A stretch of 64,000 bases of DNA from Zygnema cylindricum (GCA_037447655.1 JBBHKE010001989.1:62001-126000), one strand, 5' to 3'; numbered from the stretch's first letter, positions 11,929-22,878 are shown. Numbers and translations: made by a program. Notes: generated by a model not told the origin, from the letters alone.

Positions 11929-12699
11929 GTTGTTGAATAACACAGAGGAGGGGGAGAGCAAGGAAGAAGAGGAGTGCGAGACGTGACGCCATTGTGGAAA
12001 GTAGGGCGAGGAGGAAAAGGGGCAAGGCGGAGAGAAGGGGAAGAGATGGAGGGAGATGGAGGAGGGAGGAGGGAGGAGGGAGAGAGCAAGAGACAAAGCA
12101 GCTTCACAGTGATTGTGGAGTAGGATGTTACGAAACTTCTTCTCTGACTGAGAAAAAATAGGAGTCGAGCCGAATTCAGTGCGTTCGATAATAATAGAAA
12201 ACCCTCTTGTTAATCTTGAGGCACTCTGTTTTCTAGGAGACCAATAAGGTTGATCTTTTCGACAATCTAGTACTATCCACAAATTCAATTGTGAATGGTA
12301 CAGACTCTCACTAGGCATAATCTTAGCATGTGACCACATCAAATGGAAAATATACATTATGAAAAATTTGCCAAAAGATGAAAAAAGAAATAAATGAGAA
12401 TATACCTGTTGTCTAATGTTATTGTTATCACAAACCCAAGTAATGTCCTACCTATGATTCAACAACAAAATTGCAAAAATGAAAATATGTCGACCAGGTA
12501 ATAAATAATGCAAATTTAGATACTAAAATGTGAGATGGTTAATCATATAAGAACATGGAAATGAAAAGTAAAAATTTCAAAATATCGTCAAACAAAAGCA
12601 AAGGTAAAAAAAAAAAACAAATGAAGTTACACACAAAAAAAAGGCAAAAATATTGAAACGCGAAAATGTGATGAATGCTGATTGTATAAATGCAAAGAT
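11929..12699 (+). other. No gene recognised; purine-rich tract then AT-rich sequence
   Basis: 11937-12095 is strongly purine-rich on the plus strand (GAGGAGGGAGGAGGGAGG type). Open frames here are products of this composition and are not supported as genes. 12100-12699 is AT-rich with no element hallmark and is the left flank of the C1 insertion. Confidence 0.6.
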
Positions 12700-12704
12700 T
12701 GAAT

Positions 12705-13975
12705 TGAAATTCCATGGGATCCATTGCCACACAGAATTCGCAGGTCGAAAGAAGCTAATCTAGATAGAGCCGCCTCCAAGTTTATATCAGCCGAAATGAT
12801 TGACCCCTTGACAATCAAAACCCCATTACAGCTTCACCCTTGTGAAATAAGACTTTCTTTGTGCTCAGTTCCACCACACAATGCAAAGTTAGAATATGAG
12901 TTTTGGATAACATTCCCCACTTTGACTTTCTCTTAGAAATGTAGCCACCCTTTTGTGCAAAAACTCTGACCGACCACACTTCTGTGAAGCCTGGACTCCT
13001 TTAAGTCCGTTGCAAAATGAATCACTGAATTTGCTCACTTGAGCTTTAGATTATGGCTGTTCAAAGAGAACGAATTTATACAGAATGTATGTAGGAGAGA
13101 GGGCTTCCAAAAATGTCTAAGTACTAAGAACCTACTCAAATTATCATACACTATATAATGTATATACAAAGTACGATAGCCGCCAAACTTTATGTACGGA
13201 ATTATACGGCACCACTCTCGGTCTGCCACGTGGCAAATAAGTCGTCTCCATTCTGTCCCTTTATTTTGTGGCATCCTATAGGATCGTGCCACGTGTCATT
13301 TTCCTCCATTTTCGCGAAGAACTGCGAAAAAACCACTCCGGCATGCCGGCACTCAGGCATGCCGTCCAATCGTAATTCGGCGATACATATCGGCCGCTCG
13401 ATCCGACGACGCGCCGAATAATGTTGACCGTTGAAATTCAACGGTCATCATTCCGTGTTGATCGTCGAATGTTTACGTCACTTCGTTTCGTAATCCGCAT
13501 ATGGATTATGTAGATAAAGACCACGTTTGGATACGTTCCGAACACCATATATGCATTGTCTAGCAACGTTTTATTGGATAAGGCGAATGCCTAATTAGCA
13601 GTCACAAAGGCAAGCTCATATCCAAGCGTCATCTAGCAACGTCTTATTGGATAAGGCGAATGCCTAATAAGCAGTCACAGACGCAGGTTCACATCCAGGC
13701 ATTGACAACTTTAATTATTTACCAAACCATATGTATATATATTTTCATAATACCTAAGGGATAAAACGTCCTATTATGCCATACGTTATACCACTGAAAG
13801 ACTTAGGATCAAATCCGGTTAAGTCTAACATTTTGGTCATCTTACTTTCTGACTATGGCGGCAACCATGGCTATCTCTGTCTTCCAATGACTACGACAAG
13901 TATACATGACTTTTGAAGACCATTTGACAGACACATAGAATAGATTCAGACCTAGAAAATACACAAATTTCAACA
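12705..13975 (-). repeat. 3' LTR of C1
   Basis: It starts TGTTGAAATTTG at 13975 (minus strand), next to a polypurine tract (13976-13990, TGAAAATAAAGGGAG), and ends at 12705. It carries CACGTG boxes near 13227 and 13291, drifted purine-loop stem-loops at 12960-13015, and a tandemly doubled tRNA-like module (13559-13704) where the 5' LTR has a single one. Confidence 0.9.
13559..13704 (+). other. Doubled tRNA-like module in the C1 3' LTR
   Basis: Two 73-bp units (13559-13631 and 13632-13704), each with the D-arm-like TTATTGGATAAGGCG. The second has a clear B box (GGTTCACATCC); in the first it has decayed to AGCTCATATCC. The 5' LTR of the same element has one unit, so the doubling came after insertion or by slippage in this LTR. 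Confidence 0.7.
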
Positions 13976-13984
13976 CTCCCTTTA

Positions 13985-14939
13985 TTTTCAAGTCAATTTT
14001 CCTTTCAAATCCAAATAAAACAAACTCCCCCTCCTTTTTATTTCTTTTTCCTTTTCCTTTTATAAAACTTTGAGAAAATACCCTCATATTTTAAAAGGTC
14101 TATTAGTTGAGCTGAAATAAACATTCTATCTTGCTGTTCACACATTTTATTTTGTATCCCACTATTCATAAATCCGAGCAAAGATTTTATCCACCTCATC
14201 CCTTTTCCATCCACACACAAAGTCTGATTTCCCTCTTGTTGTTCAAACAGCCAGCCCCATCTCCGATCTGCAATGCACACCCCGATGCTAACCCTTTTCC
14301 AGGCGCACCTTCATAAACGGCATCACTCCCATTAGTGATGACAAATTTCCCAAAACCAAGTGTCACCTCTAAGTTCCTCATAAGATCAACGTCTTCCGTA
14401 CTCATGTTTTTATCCATGATACTCATCCCATTTTCCTAACATTCCTTACTCTCTCCCATGGGATTCTTTCCACTATCACCTTTTAATTTTATTCCCAATA
14501 AATATTTCTCCTCCCCTAAACCTTTCATTAAATATTCCTCTTCTTCCCTATCCTTTAAAACCCCCTCTAGATTTACTTCTCCCCTTTCATTGGAATCCGT
14601 CGAAGTCTCCTTTTCCGACCAGTTTTCTGTTTCTAAAATATCAATAAAATTATCATCATTATTTTTATTTTTCCCTTTTTCAATTATGGATCTTAGATCT
14701 GACTTTCTCATTTCTAAGTCATACTTTCTACACACTTTCACATCCTCATTAAGTCTAACTCCCCTAAGTACCTCCTCTCTCTTTACTTCCCATATACCTC
14801 CAAAAGCACACTGTTGCCTTCGTGGAATTTCTTTGTGCTTTTCACTCTTCTCCATACTACCAATGTGGAGAAGCTCCAAAATATCTTCATCCTATTTCTC
14901 CTCTTCCTTTTCTTCCTACTCATTCACATTCCAACTTCT
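13985..14939 (-). pseudogene. C1 second ORF: gag tail fused to RT/RNase H remnants
   Basis: Reading leftwards: RRQQCAFGG (the segment just before protease in complete elements), a charged region with no domain I recognise, then GEEKYLLGIKL (matching GEAKYILGIQ of RT), STEDVDLMRNL, GCALQIGDGAGCLNNK (matching the RNase H segment GYVLQIGSGACCWSSK). RT catalytic residues and the RNase H DEDD set are absent. The frame is broken here; in sister E the same ORF is intact (29274-30308). Confidence 0.75.
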
Positions 14940-15942
14940 AAGTTCTTGCAAACAAGGACACTCATCCATATAGTGACCCGGTTCTCTACAAAAGAAACAA
15001 ACCCCTTTTTTCAAAGCTCCCCTTTATTTTCCTCTCCCTCTTTTGCCACCAAAGTTCCGATAAGGTTTACATTTGTCTTTCTTCCTCTCATCACGCTTGC
15101 GCCAGTCACCATCATTCCTCTCATCACACTTCCGGCAATCACCACCAGCTATCAATGCATTCACCCTGTCATTTCCCCTACGAAGCACGAAAGTGCTTTC
15201 CCTCAGAAGAATCATCCCCATGGTAATGGTCCAAGTCTATGAGGAGCCATCCATTTCTTGCATACGGTTAATTATGTTTTCGTATTCATCTGGGACTTTA
15301 TGATTAGTGTGTTAATCTTTCTCTCCTCAAATTCTACATACCCTGCAATAGCAAGCTCAACATATAACGCAACAATATCATTGCAAAACTTTATCATGCT
15401 ACCGCCTTTATAAACATAGGCCTATATTTCTTGTTTTACTAACTGCTGCCAATGTATTGTCTCACTTTTATTGATAGTGTTTGCCTGATTTTTGAAGACT
15501 TGGTTAGATTTAAAATAGTGATAGCTATAGACTTGGACACATATCTAAGTATGAGGTGTTTTGCTATTGTGTTTTTATACTCCCAAATTTTTCTATCATT
15601 TTCTTCAATTTTGGTACAGTTATAATCCCCACATGTGGAACTCTAGTGGGAGCCTATCTCCCCTTATCATAGGTGTTCCTTTTCCCTTCTCCCCTTTTCC
15701 CCCTTCCATGGCAATGATTTTTTCCTTCACCTTCCGTTGCATCTGAAATCCGGTTGGTTTTCTGGGAAGCCCCAGTTGAATCTCTGTAGTGAGTTCCACC
15801 AAATCTCGGTGACGGACACCTCACTTGTCCCGAAAGAATTCCCCACAAGTGTTTTTCGAAAAGCAACCCCCCCAACGTAAACTCCCAATAAGTGAAGTGT
15901 TTTCCATTAAACATAGGCACCCTATATGGTGGGCCCATAACC
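14940..15942 (-). pseudogene. C1 gag
   Basis: It starts in the LTR/primer-binding site (MEPIEFQVMGPP). The N-terminal part (FTYWEF, LLFEKHLWGILSGQVRCP) matches E and D, a central region is decayed with stops and frameshifts, and a CCHC knuckle CFFCREPGHYMDEC lies near 14955-14999. Gag forms the virus-like particle and binds element RNA through the knuckle. Confidence 0.8.
15928..15942 (-). promoter_or_regulatory. Primer-binding site of C1
   Basis: GGTTATGGGCCCACC on the minus strand directly after the LTR. All 15 bases are complementary to the anticodon arm of a plant-type initiator tRNA-Met, implying priming by a tRNA fragment cut in the anticodon loop, as known for Drosophila copia and yeast Ty5. 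Confidence 0.85.
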
Positions 15943-17141
15943 TGAAATTCTATAGGCTCCATTGCCATACAGATTTCGCAGGTCCAAAGAAGCTAATCTA
16001 GATAGTGCCGACTCCAAGTTTATATAAACCGAAATGATTCACCCCTTGAAAATCAGAACCCCATTACAGCTTCACCCCTCTGAAATAAGACTTTATGTGT
16101 GTTCAGTTTCACCACACAATACAAAGTTAGAATATCAGTTTTGGAGAACATTCCCCACTTTGACTTTCCTTTAGAAATGCAGCCACCTTGTCTAGCAAAA
16201 ACTCTGACCGACCACATTTCTGTGTAGCGTAGACTCCCTTGAGTCCGCTGCAAAAGGAATCACTGAATTTGCTCACCTGGACATTAAGTTATGGTTGTTC
16301 AAAGACAACGAATTTATACAAAATGCCTCTAGGAGAGAGGGCTTCCCAAAATGTCTAAATACTAAGAACCTACTCAAATTATCATACACTATATAATGTA
16401 TATAGAAAGTACGATAACCGCCGTACTTTATGTACGGAATTATACGACACCACTCTCGGTCTGCCACGTGGCAAATAAGTCGTCGCCATTCTGTCCTTTT
16501 ATTTTCCAGCATCCTATAGGATGGTGCCACGTGTCATTTTCCTCCATTTTCGCGAAGTACTGCCAGAAACCCTTTGCGGCATGCCGGCACTCACGCGTGC
16601 CGTCTTTTCGGAATTCGGCGATAAATATCGGTCGTTCGATCTGACGGCGCGCCGAATAATGTTGACCGTTGAAATTCAACGGTCATCGTTCCATGTTGAC
16701 CGTTGAATGTTTACGTCGCTTCGTTTCGTAAGCTGTATATGGAGTATGTAGATAAAGACCACGTTTGGATACGTTCCAAACACCATATATGCATTGTCTA
16801 GCAACACCTTATTAGATAAGGCGTATGTCTATTAAGTTTTCAGAGACGCAGGTTCAAATCCAGGCGTTGACAACTTTAATTATTTTTCAAACCACATGTA
16901 TTTATCTTTTCATTAAGACCTAAGGGATAAAACGTCTTGTTATGCAATACGTCATACCATTGAAACACTTAGGATCAAATCCGGTTAAGTCTAACATTTT
17001 GGTCATCTTACTCTCTGACTATGGCGGCAGCCATGGCTATCTCTGTCTTCCAGTGACTACAACAAGTATGGATAACTTTTAAAGACCATCTGACAAACAC
17101 ATAGAATAGATTCAGACCTAGAAAATACACAAATATCAACA
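15943..17141 (-). repeat. 5' LTR of C1
   Basis: Minus-strand LTR starting TGTTGATATTTGTG at 17141 and ending GAATTTCA at 15943, beside the primer-binding site. It includes CACGTG boxes near 16468 and 16530 and one tRNA-like module (16798-16887). Stem-loops just before its end (16190-16250) show GGACTC-AAGG-GAGTCT. Confidence 0.9.
16798..16887 (+). other. tRNA-like Pol III-type module in the C1 5' LTR (antisense)
   Basis: D-arm-like CCTTATTAGATAAGGCG at 16807-16823, B box GGTTCAAATCC at 16851-16861, a perfect match to the eukaryotic consensus GGTTCRANNCC, and TTTTT at 16883-16887. It runs opposite to the element. Confidence 0.7.
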
Positions 17142-17146
17142 TGAAT

Positions 17147-17537
17147 AACCAACTTTAAGTAACACACTCAACCAACATACTAATTTATGTAATTGCAACA
17201 TTCATGTGAACAACACGCATCTTAGATTGATTTGTTTTACCAAAATCCATATAAAAAAACTACTCAGACGTACAATCTCTTTTTTGAAACAACGCCACAA
17301 ACTAAACATACTTTTTGCCACCCCTTGATAAAAATGAAAAACATTATCTTTTCACTAAATTTCATAAATTGGCTTGCGACCTATCGCCATTACATTCTCA
17401 AAACTCAAATACACCGAAAACCAAAAAAACACCTAGACATACTGAAAATCAAACAAATGGAAAGAAGTTTATACCCAATACCCAATACCAAATACTCAAT
17501 ACCCAATACCCAATACCCAATGGTCAATGTCCTACAC
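17147..17537 (+). other. No gene recognised; heptanucleotide repeat
   Basis: Flank between C1 and LTR C2. 17470-17523 consists of about seven imperfect copies of ACCCAAT. The rest is AT-rich with no element hallmark. Confidence 0.6.
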
Positions 17538-17542
17538 CTAAT

Positions 17543-18935
17543 TGAAATTCTATGGGCTCCATTGCCACACAGAATTCGCAGGTCCAAAGGAAGCTAATCT
17601 AGATAGTGCCGACTCCAAGTTAATATAAACCCAAATGATTGACCCGTTGACAATCAAAACCCCATTACAGCTTCACCCCTGTGAAGTAAGACTCTCTGTG
17701 TGCTCAGTTTCACTACAGAATGCAAAGTTAGAATATGAGTATAGGATAACATTCCCAACTTTGACTTTCCCTTAGAAATGCAGCCACCCAGGCAGGCAAA
17801 AACTCTGACCGACTACACCCCTGTGTAGCCTGGACTCCCCTGAGTCCGCAGCAACAAGAATCACTGAATTTGGTCAACTGAATTGATAGTTATGGCTGAC
17901 CAAAGTTTGCCTTTTATACAAGATGCTCTCTGGGAGAGGCGGCTACCTACCAAAAATATTCTAAGTCCTAAAAGCTACTCACAACCCCTCTAGGCCAATA
18001 AAATTGCAGCACACTACATAATGTACATTTAAAGTACGGTAGCCGCCGTACTTTATGGACGGAAATATTCGGCACCACTCTTGGTCTGCCACGTGGCAAA
18101 TAAGTCGTCGCAGTTCTGTCATTTTTCTTCGCCGGGCATCCTATAGGATGATGCCGCGTGTCATTTTGACTCGCCGAACTAATTTCTGTTGACCGTTGAA
18201 TTTCAACAGTCGTCGTTCCGCGTTGACCGTTGAAATCCGCGTCTACATGGAACCAGTTGAAGTACGGACCAATCATGTCTGTACCGTACAGGAAAGTACA
18301 GGTGCCGGAGTACTTTCCGTACGACAGCGCCATACTATGACATTTGTCACATCTAGATTTGTCATCTCGCGTTCCAGAAATCCCGCAATCTCGTAGGAAC
18401 CTGCCACGTGTCATCCGAGGTGGCGGTGCCCGAAAACGCCATGTCGCCCACTCCGGAATCCCGGCTTGCACCACGGCCGTCGATTCAAATAGAATATTCC
18501 ATCCGGACCGTCGAAATGAAATGCCATCTTCTTAATTTCGTGCGGTCCAAAATACGTGCGGTCTAATTCATTCCATGTATATTCCGTTCCGTGTTTTGTT
18601 AAATGAAACATATTACTAGAAAATGTTTATATATTTATCGTACCCTATATAACCTAGCACTAGTCATAGACTGTAGGATAAAGCTAACGGCTGCTCTAGG
18701 TTTGACAGAAGGCAGGTACCAGGATCAAATCCTGGGTCTGTCAAATACTATTTTGGTAAATCTACCAATTTCAACTCTTGTCTCTCTAGAAGGCCTAGGC
18801 AGCCATGGTTCTAACTCCCTATCTAGCCTTTAGTGACTACAACAAGTGTGGGGGCATAGAGAAGAGAGTTAGAGGCAGACTGCCTCTGCCTTTTGCTATC
18901 CTTATAAAGACCTAGAAAATACACAAATATCAACA
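17543..18935 (-). repeat. LTR C2, single LTR without matching flanks
   Basis: A 1.39-kb minus-strand LTR of the C family, start TGTTGATATTTG at 18935, end GAATTTCA at 17543. No primer-binding site lies at its left and no polypurine tract at its right. Flanks CTAAT and GAAAT do not match, so it is not a clean solo LTR; a deletion or exchange has removed one side. Its hairpins are the best preserved of the C group: GGACTC-AGGG-GAGTCC and CTACAC-AGGG-GTGTAG within 17810-17855, AAAGTACGG...CCGTACTTT at about 18031-18053, long hairpin at 18790-18890. CACGTG near 18093 and 18404. Confidence 0.85.
18677..18754 (+). other. tRNA-like Pol III-type module in LTR C2 (antisense)
   Basis: AAGCTAACGG as A-box-like, outer stem TTTGACAGA (18701-18709) with TCTGTCAAA (18737-18745), perfect 9 bp, T-arm hairpin CCAGG-ATCAAAT-CCTGG (18719-18735), then TTTT at 18751-18754. 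The B box GGATCAAATCC fits the consensus except one base. This is the cleanest outer stem in the window. Confidence 0.7.
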
Positions 18936-21656
18936 GAAATGGTGGATGATTGTAGTGGTTGTGGCTATGGTAAGGCTCACTGACTCCCCTTTCCCAAAAT
19001 TGCCACATATAGAGGTGAGAAAGTACTTGATCTTGTCCACACAAGTATCCGGGGACCAGCAAAGGTAACTTCTGTAGGAGGTAAGAGGTTTATAATGACA
19101 ATTATTGATGACTGGTCTAGATACTTTAAAGTCTACTTCCTAAAAACAAAGTCTTAAACACTATCTTACTTCAAAGAATATATTGCTTGGAATGAGAAGT
19201 TGCACGGAACTCCCATTAAGAGAATAACGAGTGATAATGGGGGAGAGTATACCTCTAACCAGTTTGAAGAATACTTGAGGGATGAGGGAGTTCAGCATCA
19301 AAAAATTGTGCCGTATAATCGTGAACAAAATGGGGTAGCTGAGAGGTTTAAACAGACTCTATGAGATAGTGTACGTAGTATGGTGGCCGACAAGAAGACA
19401 GGAAAAAGGTTTTGGGCAGAAGCCATGAGTTGTGCTAATTACATTAAGAATTAAGCCCATACTATAGCCGTGAAAAGAATGACACCTTATGAGAGATGGG
19501 TTGAAAGGAAACCAAATATTTATCACCTAAAAGTATTCGGTAGTCAAGTTTACAGTCTTGACACGGATAAAAAAAACTGGAAACTAGATGCTAAGGGGAA
19601 ACCGCGATATTTTGTAGGATATGATGAGGATGTCAAAAGATATAGAGCTATGACTTAGCTAAACAAGATATCATTTTGGTAAAGCACCTAGATGTCATGA
19701 ATGAAGGGAAGTCATTTGATCCCTACAAATACACCAAGAAGATAAGAATCAGTTTTGAGTCTGAGAGTGAGGAAGACTCTGATCTTCCTAGAAGGGACAT
19801 GAGTAAAAAAGTGATTGCAGATTCAGCGGAGATCTAAGATGGGGAAGATATATCGGAATCTCCCCATATCTCTATACACTCTGAGGAGACAGAAAAGGAG
19901 GAGCCGGAACCGATTTCCACGGATAGGGGAGCCGATGAAATTGTGAGGAGGAACTCGAGACTTCCCTCTATTCAACTTCGGACTTTGAGGGAGGACGAAG
20001 ATGAAGCAAAAGGCTACAAGAAAAACAGGCCGCTCACAAGGTAACTAAGTTGTCTCACCCTGATGAGCCTCAGTTATACTCGGAGGCAATGGACAGTCCG
20101 AAGAAAGACAGATGGGTTAGAGACATAAATGATGAGATGGCCTCCATCATGGAAGTAAACACTTAGGAGTTAGTGGACTGTCGTCCTGACATAAAACCGA
20201 TTGGGTGCAAATGGGTGTTTAAATAAAAACTTAACCCATATAATACCATTGAGAGATATAAAGCTCTGTTGGTAGCAAAGGGGTTCACCCAAAAAGAGGG
20301 AATAGACTATGAGGAGACTTTTGCTCCGACGGTTAGGTTCCCATCCGTAAGGATTCTCCTCTGGCTAGCTGCAGCGGAAGACATGGAAATACACCAGATG
20401 GATAAAAAGACCGCCTTCCTCAATGGTGAACTAGAGGAAGAAATCTTCATGTGGCAACCAAAAAGGTTTGTAGAGGAAGGTGAGGAGAGCAAAGTCTACA
20501 AACTAATAAAGTCATTATATGGACTGAAGTAGGCTCCCACACAATGGAATAAGAAGCTAGATGAGTTTCTCACCAGTGTGGGATATATTCGGATTAGTTT
20601 TTATCATTCTATTTATATGTTTGAGGATGAGAATGGTGTTTTTTTCATTCCAATTTATATGGATGATTTGTTGGTGTTAAGCAAGTCTATGGAAAAGATC
20701 AATAAGCTAAAGAAAGATCGCAGAAGCAGATTTGACATAAAGATTTTAGGGGAGGAAAATTATATCTTGGGAATTCAAATGGAAAAAGATAGGGGGAAAA
20801 GGTTTATCAAACTTACTCTGAAAGAAGCTATAGTAAATTCGCTTGAAAAATTCCAGATGGAAAAGGCAAGCATTTGTACCACTCTTATGGACTTGAAGAA
20901 AGTAAGTGATGGGAGTGTAGAAGGAGGAGTGATAATCTTAGATGATCAGATGAGTGTAGAAGAAAGACAGTTTATGAAGTCTATTCCTTACAGGCAGGTT
21001 GTAGTAAGCTTAATTTACTTTATGAACTCTACTAGACTCGATATAGCAACAACAGTTGGAGTCCTCAGTTGGAGTCTTAATGATCCTAGGAAGAGAGACT
21101 GGGAGGCAGCCAAGAGAGTTATGAAATATCTTGTGGGAATCACGGATTTATGGTTACATTTGGGAGGGGAGCACATTGACATCACTACTTGGAGTGATAC
21201 CACTTATGGGGATGCACTTATGATAAGATGCACAAGTGGTATGTGTTTTATGTGGAGGAAGGTGCTTGTTGTTGGAGTAGCAAGTAACAAAAGGTGGTAG
21301 CTTATTCCACTATAGAGGCTGAGGACATGGCCTCTTGTTCAGCTATTAAAAAGTTGATGTGGGTTAAATCTTTATTGCAAGAACTAGGATATATGAAAGA
21401 GTGAGTGCATGAAGTGTTTTGTGATAAGCAGGCTGCCATTGCAATTGCAACCAATCCAAAACATCATTTTAAGGCTAAACATATGGATATAAGATTAAGT
21501 TTTGTGAGGGAAAAGGTCGAAAACAAAATTGTGAATCTTGTGTATAGGGGTGATGGGGAAATGGTGGCTAATTTGATGACCAAACGTGTGCCCTCTCCCA
21601 AGTTAAAATATTGTGGAGAAAAATGTGGAATAAAGGAGAAACTAAAATTAGAATAG
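18936..21656 (+). pseudogene. Copia integrase-RT-RNase H, element X
   Basis: It starts abruptly after LTR C2 inside the HHCC region (DDCSGCGYGKAH), then integrase core ([27 protein letters not shown]), hinge, RT ([21 protein letters not shown], catalytic YMDDLLVLS near 20657) and RNase H (TTWSDTTYGD, CDKQAAIAI, AKHMDIRLSF). About ten stops and frameshifts. Gag and protease are missing on the left. Close to the A/D/H group in sequence. Confidence 0.92.
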
Positions 21657-21669
21657 AAAACAAGAGGAG

Positions 21670-21988
21670 TGTTGAAATCAATGGAGTTAGAAAGTATTTT
21701 CTTAGTCTTAAACAGGAAAATAAAAGCATAGGCAGCTTGCCTCCACCTCCTCTCACTAGCCCCCATACTTGTTGCAGTCACTGAAGGAAAGTGAGGAAGG
21801 TGGAGCCATGGCTGCCTAAGTTATTTGATAGAGACAGGAAAGAGAAGGTAGGAGTTTTACCAAAAAGGTTTCACGGACCCAGGATTTGATCCTGGTACCT
21901 ACCGTCCGTGAAAGTAGCCGTTAGCGTTGTCTTATAGTCTAGGAAATGTGCTGAGATATATAGGGTGTGATAACTATTTAAACATCTC
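21670..21988 (+). repeat. 3' LTR of X, first 319 bp
   Basis: It starts TGTTGAAATC after the purine tract 21657-21669. It holds the long hairpin (arms 21731-21757 and 21790-21816, loop CTTGTTGCAGTCACTGA) and the tRNA-like module, and is cut at 21988 where the 5' LTR of D begins. The missing right part was not found on the other side of the D/E array. Confidence 0.88.
21862..21930 (-). other. tRNA-like Pol III-type module in the X LTR (antisense)
   Basis: Outer stem TTTCACGGAC (21869-21878) with GTCCGTGAAA (21904-21913), perfect 10 bp; T arm CCAGG/CCTGG with a 7-base loop (21879-21895); T run at 21862-21866 on the minus strand. The outer stem differs on both sides from that of C2 and still pairs fully. 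Confidence 0.68.
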
Positions 21989-22878
21989 TGTTGAAAAGAG
22001 GTAATTAATAGTTCACTTCCCTATTTAGTTTTGTTTTAAAGAAAGAGAGTAAGGATCAAAGGCGCGCCATGGCTGCCGCCATATTTAGAAAGTGGCAGTT
22101 TTTGCAGTTAAGGGTATTTTGGCTAAAATGATGCCTAGGTCTAGGTTTGAACCCGTGACCTCTAGATTCTTTGTAGCCTAACGCCTTAACCATTAAGGCG
22201 TTACGAAACGATACACGTGACGGGTTTCATAAATATATAAACATTAACGAAACAGCTAATTAACAGCAGACTAACCAAAAGGAGCAATTTCTGCATGTAC
22301 GCGAATCTGAACCGTGTAAAATATGTTTTGATCGGACGGCCGGCATTATAGCCGCCACGCGAAGTGAGCTTTTTGGCGGCATACGGATATAGCGTCACGC
22401 GGTGCCACGTGGCGCCACATTATTCGATACCGGAGAAGATGGGAGGAGGAACCATGGCTTCCGATATGACAGGTGTCACCTTGTAGACCTTGTCGTACAA
22501 TAGTTGTACAATAAGTACATCGCCCATTGTACCTTCTTGTACTTTATAGTGTTCCTATTGGACTAGGGTTTAATAGTAGGTAGTCGTGAGTAGGCAGACC
22601 GAGACTTAGTAATATTTAGGTACCTCTCTCTCTAAGAGAGCTTGTAACTATAAAGGTCATCTTTGACCAGCCATAACTTACTGCTCGGGTGAGCAAATTC
22701 AGTGATTCTTTTTGCGTTTGACTCAGGGGAGTCTTGTCCTCACAAGGGTGAGAGTGGTCTGAATATTTGTGTGCTTGGGTGGCGCTTATTCAGCGGGAAA
22801 GTAGAAGGGGCAAATATTATCCTACAGGCTTTACATAGGCTGCTCATTCTGTGGGTCAATAGAGACCACAGAATTTCA
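21989..22878 (+). repeat. 5' LTR of copia D
   Basis: It starts TGTTGAAAAGAGG, ends GAATTTCA, 890 bp. Its first 727 bp match 27309-28035 with only two differences that I found (22158 and 22207). The U3 start differs from the A/C/X families: the long hairpin is not recognisable. It keeps a tRNA-like module (22125-22210), CACGTG near 22409, and leader stem-loops GACTC-AGGG-GAGTC (22720-22733) and CTCAC-AAGG-GTGAG (22739-22752). Confidence 0.93.
22125..22210 (-). other. tRNA-like Pol III-type module in the D LTR (antisense)
   Basis: Minus strand: a D-arm-like palindrome (22179-22203, TAACGCCTTA pairing with TAAGGCGTTA), B box GGGTTCAAACC (22144-22154), and TTTT at 22125-22128. The same module is at 27445-27530. 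Confidence 0.65.

Larger units (their letters stand above)
12705..17141 (-). mobile_element. C1: short, non-autonomous copia element with target duplication
   Basis: The outer ends are TG...CA type, and TGAAT at 12700-12704 is repeated at 17142-17146, a perfect 5-bp target duplication. The 3' LTR is 12705-13975 and the 5' LTR 15943-17141 (minus strand). The internal region (13976-15942) is only 1,967 bp, against about 4.4 kb in D, and lacks protease, integrase and RT core. A sister copy with the same layout is E (28344-30337), so this is a transposing gag-bearing family and not a one-off deletion. It must borrow enzymes from autonomous relatives such as D. Confidence 0.92.

Noticed and set aside
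11732-12357. Minus-strand frames over the purine-rich tract (Ser/Pro/Leu-rich)
   Set aside because: Low-complexity composition artefact.
17538-18940. C2 as an ordinary solo LTR
   Set aside because: Flanks CTAAT and GAAAT differ, and the two sides belong to different sequence contexts.
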